The notes below the pieces were generated by a model that was not told where the DNA came from, ran no database searches, and saw only the letters and a list, made by a program, of their open reading frames with translations. A stretch of 64,000 bases of DNA from JAFGRU01 sp963665915 (GTDB lineage Bacteria; Desulfobacterota; Desulfuromonadia; Desulfuromonadales; JAAYDE01). This document shows positions 9,454-17,987 of this stretch, one piece after another. Within the stretch, counting starts at the first letter, position 1, and the number at the start of each line of letters is the position of its first letter. Where the stretch lies: contig CAXXSG010000003.1 in assembly GCA_963665915.2 (NCBI GenBank), forward strand, positions 248,001 to 312,000. The letters run 5' to 3'. Made by a program: the position numbers and the translations under genes.

Positions 9454-9843
9454 ATGAAGGAAGTCATCGCTATTATTCGTATGAACAAGATGAATGAAAC
9501 CAAACGGGCCCTGGCCGATGCCGGAATCGTCAGTTTTGCTGCCCGTAAGGTGATGGGGCGGGGGAAAGGAAAGGTTGATTACGCCCTCCTGAAAGGGGCG
9601 GAAGAAGGGATTGACGAAGCTATCGCCCAGTTGGGACCGGGATCGAAGCTGATTCCCAAGCGGATGCTGACGATAGTATTGCCAGACACCCTGGTGCCCG
9701 CGGCCATCGATACCATCATATCCAAGAATGGCACCGGCAGTCCCGGCGACGGCAAAATATTTATCTGCCCGATTAACGATGCTATCCGGGTTCGCACTGG
9801 TGAAAGCGGCGAACTCGCTCTGGATGAGATACCGGCAACCTAG
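9454..9843 (+). CDS. nifI2: PII-like nitrogenase regulator NifI2
   Basis: Second GlnB-family subunit, 129 residues (MKEVIAIIRMNKMNETKRAL, GRGKGKVDY, then LTIVLPDTLVPAAIDTI and GSPGDGKIFICPINDAIRVRTGE). The longer segment between the first helix and the second half (residues 45-75) is the T-loop region that differs from NifI1. Together with NifI1 it should provide rapid ammonium switch-off of nitrogenase by direct binding, without the DraT/DraG system. It ends 15 bases before nifD and is probably translated from the same mRNA. Confidence 0.95.
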   Translation: MKEVIAIIRMNKMNETKRALADAGIVSFAARKVMGRGKGKVDYALLKGAEEGIDEAIAQLGPGSKLIPKRMLTIVLPDTLVPAAIDTIISKNGTGSPGDGKIFICPINDAIRVRTGESGELALDEIPAT

Positions 9844-9858
9844 AAATGAGGTGAAACC

Positions 9859-11496
9859 ATGAGTGAAAATAAGCCCCCCGGTTCAGAAGAAGCCAGAGCT
9901 GAACTGTTGGAAAATTATCCGACCAAAGTGGCGAGAAAACGGGCCGCTCAGATTGTTATCAATAAAGTGGAACCTGATGAAGTCGTACCGGAAATCAAGG
10001 CCAATACCCGTACCGTTCCCGGCATCATTTCCCAGCGTGGCTGCTGTTACGCAGGTTGTAAAGGTGTGGTTCTCGGACCGACGCGGGACATTGTCAATCT
10101 GGTTCACGGTCCCATCGGCTGCAGTTTCTACGCCTGGCTGACGCGGCGCAACCAGACCCGCCCGGCGACGGACCAGGACGATAACTTCATGACCTACTGC
10201 TTCAGTACCGACATGAAGGAAGAGCATATCGTTTTCGGCGGGGAAAAGTTGTTGGCCTCCGCCATTCAGGAAGCCTACGACCAGTTTCATCCCAAGGCGA
10301 TCGGAGTTTTTGCGACCTGTCCCGTCGGTCTGATCGGTGACGATATCCACCAAGTGTGTGCGGACAAGAAAAAGGAACTCGGCATCAACATCTTTGCTTT
10401 CAGCTGCGAAGGCTACAAGGGTGTTAGCCAGTCCGCCGGCCATCACATCGCCAATAACCAGCTTTTCAAACACGTTATCGGTCGAAACGATACGGCTCCG
10501 GAAGGGGAGTTCAAGATCACTCTTCTAGGAGAATACAACATCGGTGGGGATGCGTTCGTCATCGAGGAACTTCTGGAAAAATGTGGAATTACCCTGGTCG
10601 CCACCTTTAGCGGCAATAGCACCATCGAGGGTTTTGAGCGATCTCATACCGCGGATCTCAATTGTGTCATGTGCCATCGATCCATCAACTACGTGGCCGA
10701 CATGATTGAGAAAAAATACGGTGTGCCGTGGATAAAAATTAATTTTATCGGTTTGGAAGCCACGGCGAAAAGTCTGCGCAAGATTGCTCAGTATTTTGAA
10801 AGCGATGAGCTTATGGAACGGGTGGAAAAGGTCATTGCTGAAGAAGTGAAAAAGATCGAGCCCGTTCGCAAAGAGGTTTTCGAGCGCTGCAACGGCAAAA
10901 CAGCCATGCTCTTTGTCGGCGGTAGCCGCGCTCATCACTATCAGGAACTATTCGGCGAGATCGGTATGAAAACCCTGGCCGCCGGTTACGAATTCGGCCA
11001 TCGCGACGATTACGAAGGACGCAAAGTCCTGCCCGGGGTCAAGGTTGACGCCGACAGTCGCAACATCGAGGAACTGGAGGTTACACCTGATCCGGAGCGC
11101 TTCCAGCCCCGCAGGCCGGATGCAAAGCTCCTGGAACTGGAGAAGCAGGGGGTCGATTTCAAGGAGTACGAAGGCATGATGCCGACCATGGAAGAAGGGA
11201 CCCTGATTATCGACGATATCAGCGAATACGAAACAGCGAAGCTGATTGAATTGTACAAGCCGGATATCTTCTGTGCCGGGATCAAGGAAAAATACGGTAT
11301 CCAGAAAAAGGGAATGCCGAGCAAGCAGCTCCACAGCTACGACTACGGCGGCCCCTATGCCGCTTTTGCCGGAGCCGCCAATTTTTGGCGGGATATCGAT
11401 CGCAGTGTCAACACGCGCATCTGGTCGTATATCCAGGCGCCCTGGGAGAGGAATTCCGCGGAACCGATGCTTGAAGCCAAGGTCATCCACATCTGA
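9859..11496 (+). CDS. nifD: Nitrogenase MoFe protein alpha chain
   Basis: Carries the FeMo-cofactor and half of the P-cluster. It has 545 residues. P-cluster ligands Cys62 (RGCCYAGC), Cys88 (GPIGCSF) and Cys154 (FATCPVGLIGDD) fall at the same numbers as in Azotobacter; cofactor ligands are Cys272 (VMCHRSINY) and His492 (QLHSYDYGGPY). An insertion of about 50 residues (about 391-447) shifts the His ligand and is typical of anaerobe-type NifD. No anfG/vnfG gene follows, so this is the Mo enzyme. ATG 9859 with GAGGTGAAACC upstream. A 160-bp structured spacer separates it from nifK. Confidence 0.97.
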   Translation: MSENKPPGSEEARAELLENYPTKVARKRAAQIVINKVEPDEVVPEIKANTRTVPGIISQRGCCYAGCKGVVLGPTRDIVNLVHGPIGCSFYAWLTRRNQTRPATDQDDNFMTYCFSTDMKEEHIVFGGEKLLASAIQEAYDQFHPKAIGVFATCPVGLIGDDIHQVCADKKKELGINIFAFSCEGYKGVSQSAGHHIANNQLFKHVIGRNDTAPEGEFKITLLGEYNIGGDAFVIEELLEKCGITLVATFSGNSTIEGFERSHTADLNCVMCHRSINYVADMIEKKYGVPWIKINFIGLEATAKSLRKIAQYFESDELMERVEKVIAEEVKKIEPVRKEVFERCNGKTAMLFVGGSRAHHYQELFGEIGMKTLAAGYEFGHRDDYEGRKVLPGVKVDADSRNIEELEVTPDPERFQPRRPDAKLLELEKQGVDFKEYEGMMPTMEEGTLIIDDISEYETAKLIELYKPDIFCAGIKEKYGIQKKGMPSKQLHSYDYGGPYAAFAGAANFWRDIDRSVNTRIWSYIQAPWERNSAEPMLEAKVIHI

Positions 11497-11531
11497 CCGC
11501 TAAACTGCGACTTTGGCCCTCATACGGTGTT

Positions 11532-11591
11532 GCGCTGGTTTAGCAAATGCTCACATAGGGTTGTCTATGCTCCGCTTTTCAAAACCAGCGC
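11532..11591 (+). repeat. Structured nifD-nifK spacer (imperfect hairpin)
   Basis: GCGCTGGTTT at 11532-11541 pairs with AAACCAGCGC at 11582-11591; inside it CATAG (11554-11558) pairs with CTATG (11565-11569). The roughly 60-base imperfect palindrome is not followed by a T tract, so it is not an evident terminator. It may stabilise or process the nifD-nifK mRNA or be a dispersed palindromic element; no second copy was seen in the window. Confidence 0.5.
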
Positions 11592-11656
11592 GCCTTGTCT
11601 GAGACCCAAATTCTTGTTTTAAAAACGATATTAAGCAATTGTTTCAGGAGGAAAAA

Positions 11657-13039
11657 ATGCTTTTGCGTCATACAACATCCGAAGTCGTCGAGCGCAAGTC
11701 GCTGACCGTCAACCCGGCTAAAACCTGTCAGCCGGTCGGGGCGATGTACGCGGCCCTTGGTCTGCATCGCTGTCTGCCGCACAGTCACGGCAGCCAGGGA
11801 TGCTGCTCTTATCACAGGAGCGCGCTCACCCGCCATTATAAAGAACCGATCATGGCCGCCACCAGCAGCTTTACCGAAGGGGCCAGTGTATTTGGGGGGC
11901 AGTCCAACCTGGTAACGGCCATCGACACCATCTTTAACGTTTACAACCCTGACATCATCGCCGTTCATACCACCTGTCTTTCCGAAACCATCGGCGATGA
12001 CATGACCCAGATTATCTCCAAGGCCCGCGAAAAAGGAAACATCCCCGCGGACAAGCATGTCATCTTTGCCAATACACCCAGCTACAACGGTTCTCATGTG
12101 ACCGGTTTTGCCAACATGAACGCTGCAATGGTGAAATCCTTCGCCAAATCAAGCGGCGCCAAAAAAAAGCAGCTCAATATCCTTCCGGGCTGGGTCGAGC
12201 CGGCGGATATGCGGGAAATCAAGCGCCTGGTGAGTGAGATGGGGATCGATTTCGTGATGTATCCCGATACTTCCGGTGTCCTCGACATGCCGCAGACAGG
12301 GAAACACGAGTTTTACGGACGCGGTGGGAGTACGGTCGAGAGCATCGAATCCTCCGGCGACAGCAAAGCTACCATCGCTTTGGGTTCTGCGGCTTCCGAA
12401 AGTGCGGCCAAGCTTCTTGAGATAGCGTGTGGTGTCCCTTTCAAGACTCTCGATCTTCCCATAGGCCTGAAAGCTACGGACCGTTTTATCGATACCTTGC
12501 GCAAAAAAGCGGGGGTTGACGTTCCTGCCAGCCTGACCGAAGAACGGGGCCGGCTGCTGGACCTCATTACCGACATGCATCAGTACCTTTACGGCAAGCG
12601 GGTGGCCCTGTGGGGAGATCCCGATCAGATCGTCAGCATCGCCGAATTCCTGACCGACCTGGACATGAGGCCTGTCTACGCCGTCACCGGAACTCCCGGG
12701 AAGGCCTTTGAAAAACGCATGGAAAAAGCCTTGTTCGGACGCGTACCCGAAGCCAAGGTGCGCCAGGGCTCTTGCGCCGACATGCTGCTGCTGCATCAGT
12801 GGATCAAACAGCAAGGGGTCGACCTTCTCATCGGCAACAGCTACGGGAAATACATCAGCCGCGATGAAGACACACCGTTTATCCGCCACGGTTTCCCGAT
12901 TTTTGACCGCGTCGGACACCAGTTCTTCCCTACGGTCGGCTACACCGGAGCGATCCGGCTGCTGGAATCGATTCTCAATGCCTTCCTGGATCGTCAGGAC
13001 CGGGAATCTCCGGAGGAAAGTTTTGAACTGGTCATGTAA
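11657..13039 (+). CDS. nifK: Nitrogenase MoFe protein beta chain
   Basis: Partner of NifD; supplies the other P-cluster ligands. It has 460 residues from the ATG at 11657, which has AGGAGG five bases upstream; the frame is open from a TTG at 11639 but that would place the RBS inside the gene. Ligands: Cys24 (NPAKTCQPVGAM), Cys49 (HGSQGCCSY) and Cys107 (HTTCLSETIGDD). It lacks the roughly 50-residue N-terminal extension of proteobacterial NifK, again the anaerobe-type form. It is followed after 32 bases by a copy of repeat R1 that fills the nifK-nifE spacer. Confidence 0.97.
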   Translation: MLLRHTTSEVVERKSLTVNPAKTCQPVGAMYAALGLHRCLPHSHGSQGCCSYHRSALTRHYKEPIMAATSSFTEGASVFGGQSNLVTAIDTIFNVYNPDIIAVHTTCLSETIGDDMTQIISKAREKGNIPADKHVIFANTPSYNGSHVTGFANMNAAMVKSFAKSSGAKKKQLNILPGWVEPADMREIKRLVSEMGIDFVMYPDTSGVLDMPQTGKHEFYGRGGSTVESIESSGDSKATIALGSAASESAAKLLEIACGVPFKTLDLPIGLKATDRFIDTLRKKAGVDVPASLTEERGRLLDLITDMHQYLYGKRVALWGDPDQIVSIAEFLTDLDMRPVYAVTGTPGKAFEKRMEKALFGRVPEAKVRQGSCADMLLLHQWIKQQGVDLLIGNSYGKYISRDEDTPFIRHGFPIFDRVGHQFFPTVGYTGAIRLLESILNAFLDRQDRESPEESFELVM

Positions 13040-13071
13040 GAGGATGGTCTGAAGCCTCCAACAATATAGGC

Positions 13072-13172
13072 TTAACTGTTCAGCACAATGGACTTGTAGC
13101 GCCCATGGATGGGTTCATGTGGCCCTTGGAATGGGCGGTGCGAGGCCATCCACCCGCGTGGCGATAGTTACC
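13072..13172 (+). repeat. Dispersed repeat R1, copy A (nifK-nifE spacer)
   Basis: Begins TTAACTGTTCAGCA and contains the R1 core GATGGGTTCATGTGGCCC. Compared with copies B-D it lacks an internal segment of about 35 bases after GCCCATGG. It lies inside the nif operon and ends 15 bases before the nifE start, so the nifE RBS sits right at its edge. Confidence 0.8.
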
Positions 13173-13187
13173 AAAAGGATGAAAAAA

Positions 13188-14567
13188 ATGGAAACCGCCC
13201 CCGACATCAACATACTGGAACAGCGCAAAGCCCAGATCTATCAGAAAGGCAGCCAGCCTTTCAAGATGACCTGCGACAAGGCCAGCCTGGCCGGTTCGGT
13301 CAGCCAGCGGGCCTGTGTTTTCTGCGGCAGCCGGGTAGTCCTCTACCCGATTGCGGACGCCGTTCACCTGATCCACGGGCCGATCGGCTGTGCTTCCTAT
13401 ACCTGGGACATCCGTGGAGCGCTTTCCAGCGGCCCGGAACTTCACCGCATCAGTTTTTCCACTGATCTGCGGGAGAAGAACGTGATTTATGGCGGGGAAA
13501 AGAAGCTCTATCAGGCGCTTGTGGAGTTGATCGATGCTTACAAGCCCAAAGCCGCCTTTGTCTACTCCACGTGTATCGTCGGCCTGATTGGTGATGACGT
13601 GGACGCGGTTTGCAAGCGGGTCGAAAAAGAAAAAGGGATCACGGTGCTACCGGTCGACTCGGAAGGCTTCAAGGGGACCAAGAAAAATGGTTACCAGGCT
13701 GCCTGTGCCGCTTTGAACAAGCTGGTCGGCACTGGCCCAACCGATCATATCGGCCCCAAAAGCATCAATATCATGGGGGAATTCAACCTCGCTGGAGAAG
13801 CCTGGATCATGCGTCGCTACTATGAGCAGATGGGGGTCCAGGTGGCGGCCACGGTCACCGGCGACGGGCGGGTGGATGACATCCGCAGCTGCCACGGCGC
13901 GGCCCTTAACGTGGTCCAGTGCAGCGGCTCGATGATCTATCTGGCCAAACTGATGAAAGAGCGTTTCGGAATCCCCTATATCCGTGTCTCCTATTTTGGT
14001 GTCGAAGACTGTTCCGGGGCGCTTTACGACGTGGCCGATTTCTTTAACGATGCTCAGATGATGGAGCGCACCAGGGCACTGGTCAGCTCCGAAGTCTCCA
14101 AACTGCTGCCGGAAATTCGGCGTTATCGCAAGCTACTGGAAGGAAAAAGGGCCGCCATCTATACCGGCGGCGCCTTTAAGGTTTTTTCCCTGGTCCGCTC
14201 TCTGCGGACCTTGGGCATCAAGACCGTTATCGGTGGCTCCCAGACCGGGAACGAAGAGGATTATACCCTGCTGCGGGAGCTGTGCGACGAAGGGACCATC
14301 CTTATCGATGATACCAATCCCCTGGAACTGAGCAAGTTCGTTCAGGAGACCGGGGCCGATCTCCTTATCGGCGGTGTCAAGGAGAGACCGATTGCCTATA
14401 AACTCGGCATGGCGTTCTGCGACCACAATCATGAGCGCAAGCTGCCCCTGGCCGGATACGAAGGGATGCTCAACTTTGCGAAAGAGGTTTACAGTTCCGT
14501 CTGCAGCCCGGTCTGGCGTTTTTCACCCTACCGACAGAACCGGGAACGGAGGTCAGGCCATGAGTAA
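13188..14567 (+). CDS. nifE: Nitrogenase FeMo-cofactor scaffold protein NifE
   Basis: NifE and NifN form the NifD/K-like tetramer on which the NifB-cofactor is matured with Mo and homocitrate. 459 residues from the ATG at 13188 (METAPDINILEQRKAQIY). Conserved features: MTCDKASLAGSVSQRACVFCGSR, HGPIGCASYTWDIRG, YSTCIVGLIGDD and the ending VCSPVWRFSPY. The frame is open from a GTG at 13119, but that region is repeat R1; AAAAGGA eight bases before 13188 supports the chosen start. It overlaps nifN by eight bases (ATGAGTAA), so translation is coupled. Confidence 0.96.
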   Translation: METAPDINILEQRKAQIYQKGSQPFKMTCDKASLAGSVSQRACVFCGSRVVLYPIADAVHLIHGPIGCASYTWDIRGALSSGPELHRISFSTDLREKNVIYGGEKKLYQALVELIDAYKPKAAFVYSTCIVGLIGDDVDAVCKRVEKEKGITVLPVDSEGFKGTKKNGYQAACAALNKLVGTGPTDHIGPKSINIMGEFNLAGEAWIMRRYYEQMGVQVAATVTGDGRVDDIRSCHGAALNVVQCSGSMIYLAKLMKERFGIPYIRVSYFGVEDCSGALYDVADFFNDAQMMERTRALVSSEVSKLLPEIRRYRKLLEGKRAAIYTGGAFKVFSLVRSLRTLGIKTVIGGSQTGNEEDYTLLRELCDEGTILIDDTNPLELSKFVQETGADLLIGGVKERPIAYKLGMAFCDHNHERKLPLAGYEGMLNFAKEVYSSVCSPVWRFSPYRQNRERRSGHE

Positions 14568-15933
14568 CATTGCCAAGATAAAACGAGATCCAACGCCATT
14601 TACCACGACGCGCAATGCCTGCACGGCATGTACGCCTCTGGGAGCTGTCATGGCTTTTGCCGGAGTTGAAAACTCCATTTGCCTGCTCCACGGGTCCCAA
14701 GGCTGCAGTACCTACATCCGCCGCTACCTGATTGGCCATTTTCGCGAACCGATGGATATCGCCAGCAGTAATTTTCACGAGGCTTCAGCTGTTTTCGGTG
14801 GCAAAAGCAACCTGTTTGTGGCCCTGGATAACGTGATCAATCAGTATCAGCCGAGCATGATCGGAATAGCCACGACATGCCTGGCGGAAACCATAGGGGA
14901 GGATGTCAAGCATCTGCTTCTGGAATACCGGAAGGAACGTCCTGGAATGTCATTGCCGACTCTCGTCGCCGTATCCACACCCAGCTATCAGGGAACACAT
15001 TCCGAAGGGTTCGCCTCGGCAGTGCGGGCAATGACCGAGTGTCTGGCAGAGGGCGGGACTGTGGGGGACAGCCTCGCTCTTCTGCCCGGCATGGTTTCTC
15101 CTGCGGATCTCCGTTATCTGAAAGAAGTGTTGAGAGACTTCGGTATTGCCGGCACCCTTCTGGCCGATTATGCCGATACCATGGATGGTTCGTCCTGGGA
15201 TCAATATCACCGCCTCCCTCCTGGAGGCACCCCTCTTGATGAGGTGCGGCGCATCGGTTCAGCCGGAACTGCCATTGAATTTTCTTCCGTGCTCGATCCT
15301 TCCAGGACCGCGGGCGGTTATCTCAAATCAGCATTTGGCTGTGGGCAGCATATGCTGGGACGTCCCATCGGCATCGAAGCAAGCGACCGTTTCTTTAAAA
15401 TCCTGGAAGAATTCAGCGGAGTGGAGATGCCGGCAAATCACGAAGCCGAGCGTTCCCGCCTTGTGGACAGTTATATTGACGGCCATAAATTCTGCTTCGG
15501 CAAGCGCGCCGCGATTTATGGGGATGAGGATATGGTCGTGGCCCTGGCCGGTTTTTTCGCTGAAATCGGTGTTCAGCCGGTCCTCTGTGTCTCCGGAGGA
15601 AGAACCAAACGCCTGGAAGAATGCGTCCGGGCCGTGGTCGGAGAGCAGGACGAAGAGCCTCTGGTACTTGCCGATGCGGATTTTACGGAAATGTCCGAGG
15701 CCGCCCGGGAGCTGAACATCGATCTGATGGTTGGCAGTTGCAACGGCTATGGACTTTCCCGCGAACTGAATGTGCCCTTAGTGCGCGTCGGATTGCCTGT
15801 TCATGACCGGATCGGTGCCGCGCGGATTCAATCTCTCGGCTATCGGGGCACGCAACAGCTTTATGACCGGATTAGCAACGCACTTCTCAAGGAAGCACAA
15901 GATGGGTCACCGGTGGGGTATACCCACCTTTGA
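14560..15933 (+). CDS. nifN: Nitrogenase FeMo-cofactor scaffold protein NifN
   Basis: Partner of NifE, 457 residues. TTTRNACTACTPLGAVMAFAG and LLHGSQGCSTYIRRYLIGHFREP match NifN; TTCLAETIGEDV and LVGSCNGYGLSRELNVPLVRVGLPVHDRIGA follow. The start ATG at 14560 lies inside the end of nifE and has GGAGG upstream; a longer open frame upstream is an overlap with nifE. NifN is not fused to NifB here (nifB is a separate gene 54 bases downstream), unlike clostridial NifN-B. Confidence 0.96.
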   Translation: MSNIAKIKRDPTPFTTTRNACTACTPLGAVMAFAGVENSICLLHGSQGCSTYIRRYLIGHFREPMDIASSNFHEASAVFGGKSNLFVALDNVINQYQPSMIGIATTCLAETIGEDVKHLLLEYRKERPGMSLPTLVAVSTPSYQGTHSEGFASAVRAMTECLAEGGTVGDSLALLPGMVSPADLRYLKEVLRDFGIAGTLLADYADTMDGSSWDQYHRLPPGGTPLDEVRRIGSAGTAIEFSSVLDPSRTAGGYLKSAFGCGQHMLGRPIGIEASDRFFKILEEFSGVEMPANHEAERSRLVDSYIDGHKFCFGKRAAIYGDEDMVVALAGFFAEIGVQPVLCVSGGRTKRLEECVRAVVGEQDEEPLVLADADFTEMSEAARELNIDLMVGSCNGYGLSRELNVPLVRVGLPVHDRIGAARIQSLGYRGTQQLYDRISNALLKEAQDGSPVGYTHL

Positions 15934-15986
15934 CCGGAGATTGAAGAACTGTTTTCATCCTCCACGGAAAAAGACTGGAGTAAGTT

Positions 15987-17252
15987 ATGAGCAACCTCGA
16001 TTTCAGCAAGCACCCTTGTTTCAATAATGACACCCGGCATCTTTTCGGGCGCGTGCACCTGCCCGTGGCCCCGAAGTGCAATGTGCAATGTAATTTCTGC
16101 AACCGCAAGTTCGACTGTATCAACGAGTCCCGGCCCGGTGTGACCAGCAGTGTTCTGACTCCCGGTCAGGCCATGGGTTACCTGGATGAAGTCATGGCCA
16201 GGGATTCCCGAATCGCCGTCGTCGGCATAGCCGGACCGGGCGATCCCTTTGCGGAGCCGGAAAGAACCCTGGAGAGTCTTCGCCGCGTTCGGGCGTCTTG
16301 GCCGGAAATGCTTCTCTGTGTTGCCAGCAACGGTCTCAACGTCGCTCCTTATGCCGCAGACCTGGCTGCTGTCGGTACCAGTCATGTGACCATCACAGTC
16401 AACGCGGTTGATCCTGCCATCGCCGCCAAAATTTATGCCTGGGTGCGTTTCAAAAAAAAGGTTTATCGAGGTCTGGATGCCGGAAAGATCATGCTGGAGC
16501 AGCAGCTGGCGGCCATTCGCGAACTGAAAAAATACGATCTGACCCTGAAGATCAATACCATTGTTATCCCCGGAATCAATGAAGACCATGTCCTCGAAGT
16601 GGCCCGCGCCATGAAAGCCGAGGGTGCGGATATTCTCAACCTCATGGGACTCTGTAATGTGCCGGGGACACCCTTTGAAAACCTCGGCGAAGTTCCTGAA
16701 GATAAAATGGCGCAACTCCGGGAACAGGCCGCCGCATATCTGCCGCAGATGACTCATTGCCAGCGTTGTCGCGCCGATGCGGTCGGGCTCATCCATGAAG
16801 AGGTGCCTGAGGATCTGATGTGCTGCCTGCAAAAGGCCGCTGCCGGACCGATTGAGCCGACCCAGGAACGACCCTATGTTGCTGTGGCGAGTATGGAGGG
16901 GCTGCTTGTCAACCAGCACCTCGGCGAAGCCAGGGATATGTGGATTTTTGGCGAGGACGCGGGGAAGTCGTTTACCCAGGTAGAAACAAGGTCCTGCCCC
17001 AAGCCCGGAGGGGGAGAGGTTCGCTGGAAAAATCTTGCTTCAAGCCTTTCCGATTGCCGCGTGCTTCTTTGCAGCGGGGCCGGGGAATCACCGCAGCAGG
17101 TATTGAATGAAACGGGCCTGCAGGTGATTGTCATGGAAGGCATGGTCGAGGATGCCTTGAGAAGTGTCTACTGTGGAGAACCTGTACGGGCTCCGCTCCG
17201 TCGCCACAGTTGCGGCGCCGGGTGTGGAGGGGATGGGAGCGGGTGTGGGTAA
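15987..17252 (+). CDS. nifB: FeMo-cofactor core synthase NifB with C-terminal NifX-like domain
   Basis: Radical-SAM enzyme that makes the [8Fe-9S-C] NifB-cofactor. 421 residues. The SAM-cluster motif is CNVQCNFC (Cys31, 35, 38), followed by IAGPGDPFAEPE and the conserved INTIVIPGINEDH. Residues 1-290 are the radical-SAM domain; from about 293 (RPYVAVASMEGLLVNQHLGEA) a NifX/NafY-like cofactor-binding domain follows, so no separate nifX is needed. The tail is Cys/Gly-rich (CGAGCGGDGSGCG), possibly an extra metal-binding end. RBS GGAGTAAG precedes the ATG. A 425-bp gap containing repeat R3 copy a follows. Confidence 0.96.
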   Translation: MSNLDFSKHPCFNNDTRHLFGRVHLPVAPKCNVQCNFCNRKFDCINESRPGVTSSVLTPGQAMGYLDEVMARDSRIAVVGIAGPGDPFAEPERTLESLRRVRASWPEMLLCVASNGLNVAPYAADLAAVGTSHVTITVNAVDPAIAAKIYAWVRFKKKVYRGLDAGKIMLEQQLAAIRELKKYDLTLKINTIVIPGINEDHVLEVARAMKAEGADILNLMGLCNVPGTPFENLGEVPEDKMAQLREQAAAYLPQMTHCQRCRADAVGLIHEEVPEDLMCCLQKAAAGPIEPTQERPYVAVASMEGLLVNQHLGEARDMWIFGEDAGKSFTQVETRSCPKPGGGEVRWKNLASSLSDCRVLLCSGAGESPQQVLNETGLQVIVMEGMVEDALRSVYCGEPVRAPLRRHSCGAGCGGDGSGCG

Positions 17253-17677
17253 AAATATTAATCATTTTGTTTGATTTTGAATTAATAAAAGACCTGACCC
17301 AATATAAAGAATCATCAGCTTAATAGGGGGTTTTTTGAAATTTTCTGCAGTGGATTTGGTAGTTACCCCATGTGACGCAGCCGGAGTGGAGAGGACGTTT
17401 TGAGAAAAAGACGGGCAGACTGTTTGAGCGCCAGCGAGTTTCTGACCATCCTCAAAGCGGCCACGTAGTGCAGGAAACCCGAAGGGCAAGTCGCGGGGCG
17501 TCCTTTTCTTTGCTTCTTTCATTTTGACGTAAAAAGAAAGAAGGCGTCGGCTGGGGACGCAACCCCAGTGTTTTTAAATTTGAGTGGCAGGCCTCGTTGT
17601 AGCCACAAAACTTTTTTAAGTTAGCCAACAATATCTTGAAGGTTTTCATACTGCAAAGTTTTTAAAAAGGAGAAAAC
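17253..17677. other. nifB-ferredoxin spacer
   Basis: A 425-bp gap: an AT-rich stretch (17255-17340), then R3 copy a (17371-17568), then about 110 bases leading to the ferredoxin RBS (AAAAAGGAG). No gene seen. The R3 palindrome could act as a partial terminator within the nif block. Confidence 0.6.
17371..17568 (+). repeat. Dispersed repeat R3, copy a
   Basis: About 200 bp ending GGGACGCAACCCC, with an interrupted form of the R3 palindrome (TTTCATTTTGACGTAAAAAGAAAG). The same order of blocks, GCAGCCGGAGTGGAGAG ... GACGGGCAG ... GGAAACCCGAAG ... CGTCCTTTTCTTTG, recurs in the mqn region. Confidence 0.8.
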
Positions 17678-17980
17678 ATGAAAAAGCCGACCTATCATAT
17701 TCTCGTATGCAACAGTTTTCGAGTCAGTGGTGAACCCCAGGGTGTTTGCAATAAGCAGGGTGCTCTGGAGTTTTTGCCGCTTCTGGAGGAAGGAATTATC
17801 GATCGGGGTCTCGATGCCATGGTGAGCACCACCGGCTGTCTCAAGGTCTGCGACCGCGGCCCGGCCCTGGTTGTGTATCCCAACAACTGGTGGTACGGAA
17901 ATATGGACGAGGACAAGATCGAGGAAATTCTCGATGCCCTGGAAGATGGAGAAGCTGTCGAGGATTATCTCATCGCATGA
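17678..17980 (+). CDS. [2Fe-2S] ferredoxin, thioredoxin-like (nif-associated)
   Basis: Protein of 100 residues of the Shethna / thioredoxin-like [2Fe-2S] ferredoxin family. Cluster ligands are Cys11 (HILVCNSFR), Cys24 (QGVCNKQG), Cys54 and Cys58 (TTGCLKVCDRG). The acidic C-terminal helix (MDEDKIEEILDALEDGEAVEDY) is typical. Proteins of this type occur in nif clusters and are implicated in FeMo-cofactor synthesis or electron supply; the exact partner here is inferred from position between nifB and nifV. Seven bases separate it from nifV, indicating co-transcription. Confidence 0.93.
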   Translation: MKKPTYHILVCNSFRVSGEPQGVCNKQGALEFLPLLEEGIIDRGLDAMVSTTGCLKVCDRGPALVVYPNNWWYGNMDEDKIEEILDALEDGEAVEDYLIA

Positions 17981-17987
17981 GGACACC

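Noticed and set aside
17262..17649. Open frames after nifB (RTPRDLPFGFPALRG-type peptides)
   Set aside because: Translation of repeat R3 copy a, recurring near 54300, 56000 and 58500.
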